A stretch of DNA of 5,315 nt from Alphaproteobacteria bacterium. GTDB taxonomy: Bacteria; Pseudomonadota; Alphaproteobacteria; Rhodobacterales; Rhodobacteraceae. The translations under genes were made by a program, and so were the position numbers. The stretch covers positions 1 to 5,315 of the forward strand of contig JAUIBJ010000297.1 in assembly GCA_030428025.1 (NCBI GenBank). Direction: 5' to 3'. Position 1 is the first letter of the stretch. The number at the start of each line of letters is the position of its first letter. Positions 1-5,167 of this stretch are shown piece after piece. Below the pieces are notes generated by a model, which worked only from the letters and a program-made list of their open reading frames with translations, ran no database searches and had not been told where the DNA came from.

Positions 1-271
1 GCCGGATCGCCCAGTCGAGCAGCGGGTCGTGGCTGCCCAACACGATGGGCGGCCGGTCGGCCGCCGGAAAAGGCCCGGCTCCGCCAGATTTCGCCCTCTC
101 GATCCAGGCGCGGATTTCCTGCGCCGGAAACAGCAGCTTGCCGGTGGCGCGCGAACAGGGCACCTCTCCGGACGCGGCAAGGTCATAAACCTTGCGCTCC
201 TTCAGGCGCAGAAGTTCCGCCAGTTCGCGAACCGTTAGGTATTCGTGCTCGGGCAGGGGCAGGTCTGTCAT
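1..271 (-). CDS. Helix-turn-helix (excisionase-type) regulator, probably with a PBP-like domain; C-terminus outside the window
   Basis: The 90 visible residues begin MTDLPLPEHEYLTVRELAEL. Residues about 11-60 fit the MerR/excisionase-type HTH_17 pattern: LTVRELAELLRL, then KVYDLAASGEVP, then LLFPAQEIRAWIE. After a Pro/Gly/Ala-rich linker (about 61-73), PPIVLGSHDPLLDWAIR looks like the opening strand and helix of a PBP-like ligand domain, as in HTH plus substrate-binding-like regulators (PF12727 type). A role as a small-ligand-responsive DNA-binding regulator is inferred from this architecture. The ATG at 271-269 was chosen because an in-frame stop lies a short way upstream and the HTH starts soon after it. 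I see no good Shine-Dalgarno site. It faces the same way as the kinase operon, but a 126-base gap separates it from the preceding small gene, so co-transcription is uncertain. Confidence 0.75.
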   Translation of the reverse strand, partial: MTDLPLPEHEYLTVRELAELLRLKERKVYDLAASGEVPCSRATGKLLFPAQEIRAWIERAKSGGAGPFPAADRPPIVLGSHDPLLDWAIR

Positions 272-397
272 GCGGTTGTCATCGGGGCATCGGTGACGTC
301 CAGTCTAACAGTACTTGCCGGCCTTCGGAACGGCGATTTGCCGTCCGCAGGCGGGGACGATGCGGGCCGGATGTGCCAGGGGTCGGAGGCGGACGGG
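272..397. other. Intergenic stretch without a recognised element
   Basis: These 126 bases separate the small 46-aa gene from the HTH regulator. I found no EcfG-type promoter, convincing hairpin terminator or RNA gene here. A GGAAC on the plus strand near 328 has no matching -10 at 16 or 17 bases. A promoter for the HTH gene is expected here but I cannot identify it. Confidence 0.4.
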
Positions 398-538
398 TCA
401 AGACGGGCGGGAACCGGCGGGTTCGGCTTTGGCCGCAGACGGGCTGTCGATGCCGGGGCCGGCGGTTCTGAGCGCGTCATGGATGGCCATCATAGCCGTC
501 GCGATCAGGGACAGGAGCGAAATTCTCGTGCGTCTCAT
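398..538 (-). CDS. Small hypothetical protein (46 aa), possibly exported or membrane-inserted; candidate GSR target
   Basis: I do not recognise a family. The 46-residue product starts MRRTRISLLSLIATAMMA: three positive residues in the first five, then a hydrophobic stretch (about 7-19), like a short signal peptide or an N-terminal membrane helix. The rest (about 20-46) is Ala/Pro/Ser-rich and polar. The ATG at 538-536 is supported by GGAGA at 549-545, seven bases from the start codon. An ATG 48 bases further upstream in the same frame (586) gives an Arg-rich extension, has no ribosome site and lies inside the predicted promoter, so I rejected it. An EcfG-type promoter lies directly upstream (571-595), which suggests induction by the general stress response. 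The gene sits 76 bases after the kinase stop in the same direction. Coding status rests on ribosome site, promoter and composition, not on homology. Confidence 0.5.
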   Translation of the reverse strand: MRRTRISLLSLIATAMMAIHDALRTAGPGIDSPSAAKAEPAGSRPS

Positions 539-570
539 GACAATTCTCCGAAGCCGGCGTCTAACCGGTC

Positions 571-595
571 TACGCCGGATCGTCACGCCGGTTCC
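571..595 (-). promoter_or_regulatory. EcfG-type promoter for the 46-aa gene
   Basis: On the minus strand GGAAC (595-591) is followed after 16 bases by CGTA (574-571). This matches the alphaproteobacterial EcfG consensus GGAAC-N16/17-CGTT with one mismatch in the -10. Transcription would start near 562-566, leaving a leader of about 25 bases that holds the GGAGA ribosome site before the ATG at 538. The -35 sits inside a short inverted repeat (GCCGG-TT-CCGGC, 587-598), which may be chance. Confidence 0.55.
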
Positions 596-614
596 GGCAA
601 TACCGCGCGGGGGG

Positions 615-2381
615 CTACGGTCCGTCCACCGGGGCCTCCTCGTCCTCTTCCTTGTGCCAGGCGAGGGGAAAGATCACATGCAACTCGAACCGTTCGGGCA
701 GCTTTTGGACTTCCAGCGTCCCGTTCAACTGTGTGACGAAGGACTGGATCAGCCGCGATCCCAGTCCCGAGCCGTAGGTGCCGCTCTCTGCCTCGTCCGT
801 CTCGTCGCCGGGCCCGCGCGAGTTTACCACGCTCAGACAGAGCCTGTTGTCGTCAAGCCGCTTCAGGGCGATGTTGATCCAGGGCGCCTCGCCTTCGGGC
901 GGGCCGCAGTACTTTACCGCGTTCATCCCCGCTTCGGTGGCCAGAAGCGACAGCGGAACGGACTGGTCGGGGCTGATTTCTACCGGGTCGAGCTCGGTCG
1001 AAACTTCGATCTGGTGGCCGATCTCGTCCAGCGTGCCCACAACGACCAGTTGCTGGATGATTTCCTCGAGCAGTTTGTCGGCCCGCAGGGTGGACAGCTT
1101 GCGCGCCAGATAGAGGTAGCGGTGGATGGCGGACAGCGCCATCACCCGGTCCTGGACCCGGCGCAGCAGATGCTTGGCCTCGGTGCTGTCGGTGGAGCGG
1201 ATCTGCATGTTCATGATGCTCGAGATAAGCTGGAGGTTGTTCTTGACCCGGTGGTGCACCTCGCGCAGCAGAACCGTCTTTTCCTGCAGATCCTCCTCCC
1301 GCCGGCTGTCCTGTTCAGACAGGCGGTGGGTCATCGCCCGGAAAGCCTCTGCGACCACCTCCAGCTCTTCCGGCGCGTTGTCGAGCCGGGCGTTGTCGAG
1401 ATTGATCCGCCCGGCGGCGTAAAGGCGCATCCAGGTGCGCAGGCGGCGCACATGCCGGATGACCAGCCGGTGAATGCCCACATAGGCCACGCCGATGGCG
1501 ATCGCCCACATGGCCAGCGGGAAGTAGAGCGCGAAGGCTCCGTGCAGCCCCGGCAGCGCCACACCGCGGATCCGCGGCTGCCAGCTGCCCAGCACGAAAA
1601 CCCGATCCTCGACGATCGGCGCGACGGCGAAATCGCGCACCAGCCCCTCGCGGTTGGTGTCGCGGAAGGTCTGCCGGCCCTGGGTGGCCAGATCCCGAAG
1701 GCTGCGTTCGGTGGGCAGCATCAGTCGGCGATTGTCCGTAAAATCCTCGGTGGCCAGGATTTCGCCCTCCTGCTGAAACAGCGCCAGATCGACATCCGGC
1801 GCGGCCTCGGACAGCGCGCTGTTCAGCGCCGCGATCGGCACGGCCACCCACATGGTGCCCAGAAAGCGACCGTTCTCTTCGACCGGAACGGTGACGCTGA
1901 CGGTCGTCACCCCGCCCAAGAATTCCAGCGGCCGGGTAAGAACCTCGGCCTCGCGGCGCAGCAGGTCGGATCTGGCGGTCTCGGGGATCGGCGTGGCGAT
2001 GGAGGCTCCGGTAGAGGAACAGACCAGCCCGCGCGTCTCTTCGACATAGCCGGCGAAGACGAACTCGGGGGAGTCCAGCACGATCTCGTCCATCACCGCG
2101 CTGCAGGCGCCGCCATCGGGCGGGAAGGCCTTGACGATGACAGCCAGGGATTCCGCCGTGCTGAGGGCCGAGCGGATCACCTCGCGGCTGTCAGAAACGG
2201 CCTGCTGGGTCTGTTCCAGAAGGGCCGTCTTGGAAAGAAACCGGCGTTCTTCCAGAACTTTGTAGGTCTGATAGACGGAAATCAGGCCGAGGGGCAGCAT
2301 CGCGATGCTCAACACGATGACCAGCCGGGCTGCCAGGCCGGGCTTGAACGTGCGTCGCGGCACCGCAGGGCGCTGGCTCAT
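615..2381 (-). CDS. Membrane-bound HisKA_2-type sensor histidine kinase, probable PhyR kinase
   Basis: This 588-residue kinase has a first membrane helix at about 17-37, an extracytoplasmic sensor region at about 40-280, a second helix at about 281-305, a HAMP-like linker at about 306-357, and a cytoplasmic kinase core. The sensor region looks Cache-like and carries two cysteines (C93, C121) in the spacing seen in many such sensors, ending VCSS. The dimerisation/phosphoacceptor motif REVHHRVKNNLQL (373-385) is typical of HisKA_2; the likely phosphorylated residue is H377. The ATPase domain has an N-box ATEAGMNAVKY (481-491, N487) and a glycine box GSGLGSRLI (538-546). The usual D-x-G-x-G box is altered to VNSRGPG (519-525). 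The ATG (2381-2379) overlaps the ecfG stop as ATGA, so translation is coupled to the sigma factor. HisKA_2/HWE kinases beside ecfG commonly phosphorylate PhyR in this class; the signal it senses is unknown. Confidence 0.9.
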   Translation of the reverse strand: MSQRPAVPRRTFKPGLAARLVIVLSIAMLPLGLISVYQTYKVLEERRFLSKTALLEQTQQAVSDSREVIRSALSTAESLAVIVKAFPPDGGACSAVMDEIVLDSPEFVFAGYVEETRGLVCSSTGASIATPIPETARSDLLRREAEVLTRPLEFLGGVTTVSVTVPVEENGRFLGTMWVAVPIAALNSALSEAAPDVDLALFQQEGEILATEDFTDNRRLMLPTERSLRDLATQGRQTFRDTNREGLVRDFAVAPIVEDRVFVLGSWQPRIRGVALPGLHGAFALYFPLAMWAIAIGVAYVGIHRLVIRHVRRLRTWMRLYAAGRINLDNARLDNAPEELEVVAEAFRAMTHRLSEQDSRREEDLQEKTVLLREVHHRVKNNLQLISSIMNMQIRSTDSTEAKHLLRRVQDRVMALSAIHRYLYLARKLSTLRADKLLEEIIQQLVVVGTLDEIGHQIEVSTELDPVEISPDQSVPLSLLATEAGMNAVKYCGPPEGEAPWINIALKRLDDNRLCLSVVNSRGPGDETDEAESGTYGSGLGSRLIQSFVTQLNGTLEVQKLPERFELHVIFPLAWHKEEDEEAPVDGP

Positions 2382-2932
2382 GCAGCGGGCTTTCCGTTCA
2401 CCACTGCCATGGTTGCCCGGTCGGTCATCTCCAGTTCGTCCTCGTCATTCAGGTTCATCAGTTCGGCCAGCCGCTTTCGGGCGCGGTTGGTGCGACTCTT
2501 GATCGTGCCCACGGCCACGCCGCAGGTCTCGGCGGCCTCCTCGTAGGAAAACCCCTCGGCCCCCACCAGGATCAGCACCTCGCGCTGCTCGTCGGTGAGC
2601 TTGGCGAAGGCCTCGCGGAAATCGGTCATCGCCAGGTGGCCGTCATGGGCGGGCTTTTCCGACAGCCGGCCGGCCATCGCGCCATCGGGATCTTCAACCT
2701 CGCGGCGGCGTTTCCGGTACAGCGAATAATAGGTGTTGCGCAGGATGGTGAACAGCCAGGCGCGCAGGTTGGTGCCGGGTTCGAACTTGTCGAAATTCGC
2801 CCAGGCCTTGACCACCGCATCCTGCACCAGATCGTCCGCCGAGGACGGATTGCGCGTCAGGCTCACCGCAAACGCACGCATCGCCGGCAGGTGTTCGATG
2901 AGTTCTTTCTTGGGGTCGGGTGTTGAGGTCAC
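2378..2932 (-). CDS. ecfG: EcfG-family general stress response ECF sigma factor
   Basis: This 184-residue sigma factor directs RNA polymerase to general-stress promoters and is held inactive by NepR. Region 2 spans about 12-78, with the -10 recognition part DDLVQDAVVKAWANFD (33-48) and NLRAWLFTILRNTYYSLYRK (55-74). Region 4 spans about 104-158, with KLTDEQREVLILVGAEGFSY (111-130) leading into the helix-turn-helix EEAAETCGVAVGTIKSRTNR (131-150), which reads the GGAAC -35. An acidic tail of about 25 residues follows. Length and sequence fit the EcfG (ECF15) class. The start is GTG at 2932-2930, preceded by GAGG eight bases upstream and overlapping the nepR stop as GTGA. Its stop overlaps the kinase start as ATGA. 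Coupling to nepR should keep sigma and anti-sigma amounts in step. It probably autoregulates through the promoter at 3160-3184. Confidence 0.95.
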   Translation of the reverse strand: MTSTPDPKKELIEHLPAMRAFAVSLTRNPSSADDLVQDAVVKAWANFDKFEPGTNLRAWLFTILRNTYYSLYRKRRREVEDPDGAMAGRLSEKPAHDGHLAMTDFREAFAKLTDEQREVLILVGAEGFSYEEAAETCGVAVGTIKSRTNRARKRLAELMNLNDEDELEMTDRATMAVVNGKPAA

Positions 2933-3102
2933 TGTTTGTCCTCGACGGGGTTCTCGCAGCCCTCGCGCTCTTGCTCGCGCAGCTTGTCAAGCAGCTCGGT
3001 AAAACGCTCCGGTAGCGGCGCGGCTACCACATCCGAATAGACGCGCCGAAGATTCTCGTCGATTTCGTGGTCCAAAATTGAGGTCCTGCGTTTGTTTGCC
3101 AT
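2929..3102 (-). CDS. nepR: NepR anti-sigma factor
   Basis: This 57-residue cytoplasmic protein binds EcfG and blocks it until phosphorylated PhyR takes NepR away. The core matches the NepR family: IDENLRRVYSDVVAAPLPER (14-33) followed by FTELLDKLREQE, i.e. two short helices joined by the conserved P-x-P-x-R-F turn, with a variable polar tail. Start at ATG 3102-3100 gives MANKRRTSIL. The ribosome site is weak (GGA directly before the ATG). An in-frame ATG at 3159 would add 19 residues but lies at or before the predicted transcription start, so I rejected it. It is the first gene of nepR-ecfG-kinase, divergent from phyR, the classical arrangement of this system. Confidence 0.93.
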   Translation of the reverse strand: MANKRRTSILDHEIDENLRRVYSDVVAAPLPERFTELLDKLREQEREGCENPVEDKQ

Positions 3103-3152
3103 TCCGACGCATTTTCTGCCATCATGAAAAGACGCAATTTTCGCGTCCAACG

Positions 3153-3177
3153 GGAACATAACACGTGCCCCGGCGTT
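3153..3177 (+). promoter_or_regulatory. EcfG-type promoter of phyR
   Basis: GGAAC (3153-3157), 16 bases, CGTT (3174-3177): an exact match to the EcfG consensus. The predicted start near 3184-3187 leaves a leader of about 30 bases before the phyR ATG at 3214, which includes the GAGG ribosome site. It shares almost all its bases with the opposite-facing promoter at 3160-3184. Confidence 0.8.
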
Positions 3178-3184
3178 TGGTTCC
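3160..3184 (-). promoter_or_regulatory. EcfG-type promoter of the nepR-ecfG-kinase operon, interlocked with the phyR promoter
   Basis: On the minus strand GGAAC (3184-3180) is followed after 16 bases by TGTT (3163-3160), one mismatch from CGTT. Transcription would start near 3150-3154, about 50 bases before the nepR ATG. The spacer contains CACGTG (3162-3167), also shared with the phyR promoter. EcfG autoregulation of nepR-ecfG is known in several Alphaproteobacteria. A basal non-EcfG promoter may also exist; I cannot identify one. Confidence 0.6.
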
Positions 3185-3213
3185 TTGCGAAGGGAATTTT
3201 TTTGAGGACAGCC

Positions 3214-4035
3214 ATGACAGAACCCAAAAGCCAGTCGGATCGTGTTCGGCAAATCGCGGATGACCTGCCGTATCTGAGGCGCTATGCCCGGGCACTGACG
3301 GGCAATCAGCAGACCGGCGATCACTATGCCGCCGCGACACTCGAAGCTCTGCTGGAAGACCAGAGCGTTTTCGAAGGCCGGCTTTCGCCCAAATCCGCGC
3401 TGTTCCGCGCCTTCCACAAGATCTGGGTGTCCTCGGGCGCGCCGGTCGAGGAGGCCGGCGATACGCCCGCGTTGGAGGCGCAGGCCCAGGCCCGGCTGTC
3501 CGCCCTGACACAGAACACCCGCGAGGTGCTGCTTCTGCACAGCATCGAGGGGTTCCGGATTTCCGACATCGCCGACATCATCGGCGTGACCACGGAAGAG
3601 GCGACCGATCTGCTGGCCATCGCCCGGCGCGAAATGACCGACACCATCCGCGGCAAGATTCTGGTCATAGAGGACGAGGCGATCATCGCCATGGACATCG
3701 CCGCCATCGTGGAGAGCATGGGCCATGACGTCACTGGCAACGCCCGCACCCGCGACGAGGCGGTCGAGATGGCCCGCCGCGACCCGCCCGACATGATCCT
3801 GGCCGATATCCAACTGGCCGACAAATCCTCGGGCATCGACGCCGTCAACCACATTCTGAAGGAACTGGGAGAGGTGCCGGTGGTGTTCATCACCGCCTTC
3901 CCCGAACGCCTGCTGACCGGGGAACGGCCCGAGCCGGCCTTCCTCATCACCAAGCCCTATTCCGAGGAACAGGTGCAGTCTGCCGTCAGCCAGGCGATGT
4001 TCTTTGCCAGCACCGAACCGCTGACCGCCTCGTGA
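3214..4035 (+). CDS. phyR: PhyR, response regulator with sigma-like domain (anti-anti-sigma factor)
   Basis: This 273-residue cytoplasmic protein switches on the general stress response. Phosphorylation of its receiver domain releases the N-terminal sigma-like domain, which mimics EcfG and captures NepR. Residues about 8-145 are the sigma-like part: a degenerate region 2 (DDLPYLRRYARALTGNQQ, 16-33) and a region 4-like part (LTQNTREVLLLHSIEGFRIS, 98-117). The receiver spans about 148-265, with acidic pocket E153/D154/E155 in ILVIEDEAI, phosphoacceptor D198 in MILADIQL, T227 in FITAF and K247 in LITKPYS, so all catalytic positions are present. The ATG at 3214 has GAGG (3204-3207) six bases upstream and gives the usual family N-terminus. 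An ATG 30 codons earlier lies upstream of the promoter and was rejected. It is divergent from nepR and ends at a strong terminator. Confidence 0.95.
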   Translation: MTEPKSQSDRVRQIADDLPYLRRYARALTGNQQTGDHYAAATLEALLEDQSVFEGRLSPKSALFRAFHKIWVSSGAPVEEAGDTPALEAQAQARLSALTQNTREVLLLHSIEGFRISDIADIIGVTTEEATDLLAIARREMTDTIRGKILVIEDEAIIAMDIAAIVESMGHDVTGNARTRDEAVEMARRDPPDMILADIQLADKSSGIDAVNHILKELGEVPVVFITAFPERLLTGERPEPAFLITKPYSEEQVQSAVSQAMFFASTEPLTAS

Positions 4036-4039
4036 TGCA

Positions 4040-4072
4040 CCAAGGCCCCGCGCGATTTGCGCGGGGCCTTGG
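4040..4072 (+). terminator. Strong hairpin terminator after phyR
   Basis: A perfect 14-bp GC-rich stem (4040-4053 paired with 4059-4072) with a 5-base loop GATTT begins five bases after the phyR stop. A pyrimidine-rich run with some T (4080-4093) follows, an imperfect U tract. It may also stop transcripts arriving from the convergent DUF1328 gene, but there is no T tract on that side. Confidence 0.8.
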
Positions 4073-4111
4073 CGGAAGCGTTTCTCTCTCTCTGGATCGG
4101 TCATTCACCCG

Positions 4112-4282
4112 TCAGGGCGTGCGACCTCGCACGGCGCGGGCCACCAGCGCCACGATGAAGAGAACCAGGAAGATCACGAACAGGATCTGTGCAATGCCGG
4201 CGGATGCCGACGCGATGCCGCCGAAGCCGAATACACCGGCGACCACGGCGACGATGAGAAACAGAAGTGCCCAGTAAAGCAT
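4112..4282 (-). CDS. DUF1328 small membrane protein (YtjA-like)
   Basis: This 56-residue hydrophobic protein starts MLYWALLFLIVAVVAGVFGF and contains GGIASASAGIAQILF, the hallmark of the DUF1328 family. Two membrane helices are expected at about 4-24 and 30-50, joined by the small-residue GGIASASAG turn, with a short basic tail (RAVRGRTP). The length is normal for the family. The start (4282-4280) is fixed by GGAGG six bases upstream and the family N-terminus; an ATG 12 codons earlier was rejected. Molecular function is unknown. Such small proteins are often stress-induced, and the EcfG-type promoter at 4328-4353 supports that here. It converges on phyR and diverges from the DUF883 gene. Confidence 0.9.
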   Translation of the reverse strand: MLYWALLFLIVAVVAGVFGFGGIASASAGIAQILFVIFLVLFIVALVARAVRGRTP

Positions 4283-4327
4283 TTTGAACCTCCAAAAAAC
4301 ATCAGGCTTGATTGCCATTGATCGCTA

Positions 4328-4353
4328 AACCCGCGGTCAGTCCGGTTGGTTCC
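4328..4353 (-). promoter_or_regulatory. Probable EcfG-type promoter of the DUF1328 gene
   Basis: On the minus strand GGAAC (4353-4349) is followed after 17 bases by GGTT (4331-4328), one mismatch from CGTT. The predicted start near 4320 gives a leader of about 40 bases with the GGAGG ribosome site. The -10 mismatch makes this weaker than the site facing the other way. Confidence 0.5.
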
Positions 4354-4412
4354 GCGGATTTCGGGTCGCCCCTGCGCTGAAACGCCCCTTGTGTGACAAA
4401 GGCGCGCGGCAG

Positions 4413-4438
4413 GGAACCTCGTCGGCGGGTTGCGCGTT
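4413..4438 (+). promoter_or_regulatory. EcfG-type promoter of the DUF883/YqjE-like operon
   Basis: GGAAC (4413-4417), 17 bases, CGTT (4435-4438): an exact consensus match. The predicted start near 4445 leaves a leader of about 33 bases with AAGGAGGA at 4463-4470, seven bases before the ATG at 4478. Confidence 0.75.
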
Positions 4439-4477
4439 GGGGTGCGGACAATTCGGTTTTCGAAGGAGGATACGCAA

Positions 4478-4804
4478 ATGGCGCAAGCAAAAACCGCCGC
4501 AACGCCGGAAAGGGATATCGAACAGCTGTCCGAGCAGATCGCGGCGCTGAAGCAGGACATGGCCGAAATCTCGCACACGCTGGGTGAACTGGGCCGCTCG
4601 TCGCGCGATGCCGCGGCCGGTCAGGCCCGCCGGAAGGCGTCGGAATTGCGCGCCGCCGGCGAACGCCAGATCGACGCCGCCCAGCACCGCGCCGAGGAGC
4701 TTGGCCATCAGGCCGCCGATGCGGTGCGCCAGCAGCCGGCAGCGGCCGTGGGGCTTGCCGTGGGCGTCGGCTTTCTGCTGGGTTTCATGACCGGCCGGAA
4801 GTAA
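4478..4804 (+). CDS. DUF883 family protein (YqjD/ElaB-like), C-tail membrane anchored
   Basis: This 108-residue protein has the DUF883 layout. A polar, heptad-like helical region at about 13-84 (DIEQLSEQIAALKQDMAEIS, later RRKASELRAAGERQIDAAQH) is rich in Ala, Glu, Gln and Arg. A short QQP break (85-87) follows, then one C-terminal hydrophobic anchor (about 88-104, VGLAVGVGFLLGFM) ending in TGRK. In E. coli, YqjD and ElaB are stationary-phase inner-membrane proteins that can bind ribosomes; extending that to this protein is inference. The ATG is fixed by the near-perfect Shine-Dalgarno site AAGGAGGA. It is the first gene of an apparent two-gene unit with the YqjE-like gene three bases downstream, and has an exact EcfG-type promoter upstream. 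Confidence 0.88.
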   Translation: MAQAKTAATPERDIEQLSEQIAALKQDMAEISHTLGELGRSSRDAAAGQARRKASELRAAGERQIDAAQHRAEELGHQAADAVRQQPAAAVGLAVGVGFLLGFMTGRK

Positions 4805-4807
4805 CCG

Positions 4808-5167
4808 GTGCCGGAGATGTTTTCAGGTCTGAAGATCCGCGCGCGGATGGCCGCGCGCGCCGCCGCACTGACGACGGTGGGTGTGGTGTTCGGGCTGGTG
4901 GGGCTGGGCCTGCTGACCGTGGCGCTGTGGATTCTGGTGGCCGAGCATGAAGGGGCGCTGATCGCCTTTGCAGTGATCGGTGCGCTTTACGCCGTGCTGA
5001 GCTTCGTCTTCATCGCGCTCGGCACCGCCCGCGGCGGGCCGCCCGCCAACCCGGCGCATGATCCGCGCGCCGCGCCCCCGCCCCAGAAGGAGCCGTTTGC
5101 GCAGATGGCCGAGGGATTCGCCATCGGGCTGCAGGCCGGCCGGGCCGCGCGCGAGCCGCGCAGCTAG
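4808..5167 (+). CDS. YqjE/DUF1469 (phage-holin-superfamily) membrane protein
   Basis: This 119-residue protein has two membrane helices: about 18-43 (TTVGVVFGLVGLGLLTVALW) and about 49-72 (ALIAFAVIGALYAVLSFVFI). A basic N-terminus (KIRARMAARAA) precedes them and a Pro/Ala-rich cytoplasmic tail (about 74-97) follows. This fits the YqjE/DUF1469 group, often named phage holin family although it is chromosomal and not known to lyse cells. The start is taken as GTG at 4808, with GGAAG six bases upstream, only three bases after the DUF883 stop. An ATG at 4817 is possible but its ribosome site would abut it. The DUF883-DUF1469 pairing mirrors E. coli yqjD-yqjE. The stop codon lies within CTAG, which also holds the stop of the opposite gene. 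Confidence 0.82.
   Translation: MPEMFSGLKIRARMAARAAALTTVGVVFGLVGLGLLTVALWILVAEHEGALIAFAVIGALYAVLSFVFIALGTARGGPPANPAHDPRAAPPPQKEPFAQMAEGFAIGLQAGRAAREPRS

Noticed and set aside
268..480. A 70-codon minus-strand frame whose stop overlaps the HTH gene start as ATGA
   Set aside because: The overlap would suit coupling, but there is no ribosome site at its ATG, the product is Pro/Arg/Ala-rich like a shadow frame, and it overlaps the better-supported 46-aa gene in another frame. Comparison with relatives could reopen this.
554..578. Inverted repeat CCGGCGT/ACGCCGG with an 11-base loop after the kinase, a possible terminator
   Set aside because: The stem is only 7 bp and lacks a T tract. It overlaps the -10 of the EcfG-type promoter, and its right arm would lie upstream of that promoter's transcript start.
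315..2546. A 743-codon open frame on the plus strand opposite the kinase and ecfG
   Set aside because: It is antisense to two clearly recognisable genes, has low-complexity Arg/Gly/Gln/His-rich composition, no family resemblance and no ribosome site. Long antisense frames are common in GC-rich DNA.
3103..4104. The upstream part of a minus-strand open frame running through phyR into nepR
   Set aside because: Only the last 57 codons are NepR. The rest is antisense to phyR and would lie upstream of the nepR promoter.
4808..5167. Reading the holin-family gene as evidence of a prophage
   Set aside because: The adjacent DUF883 gene and EcfG promoter match the chromosomal yqjD-yqjE type. No phage structural, integrase or lysis genes are present.
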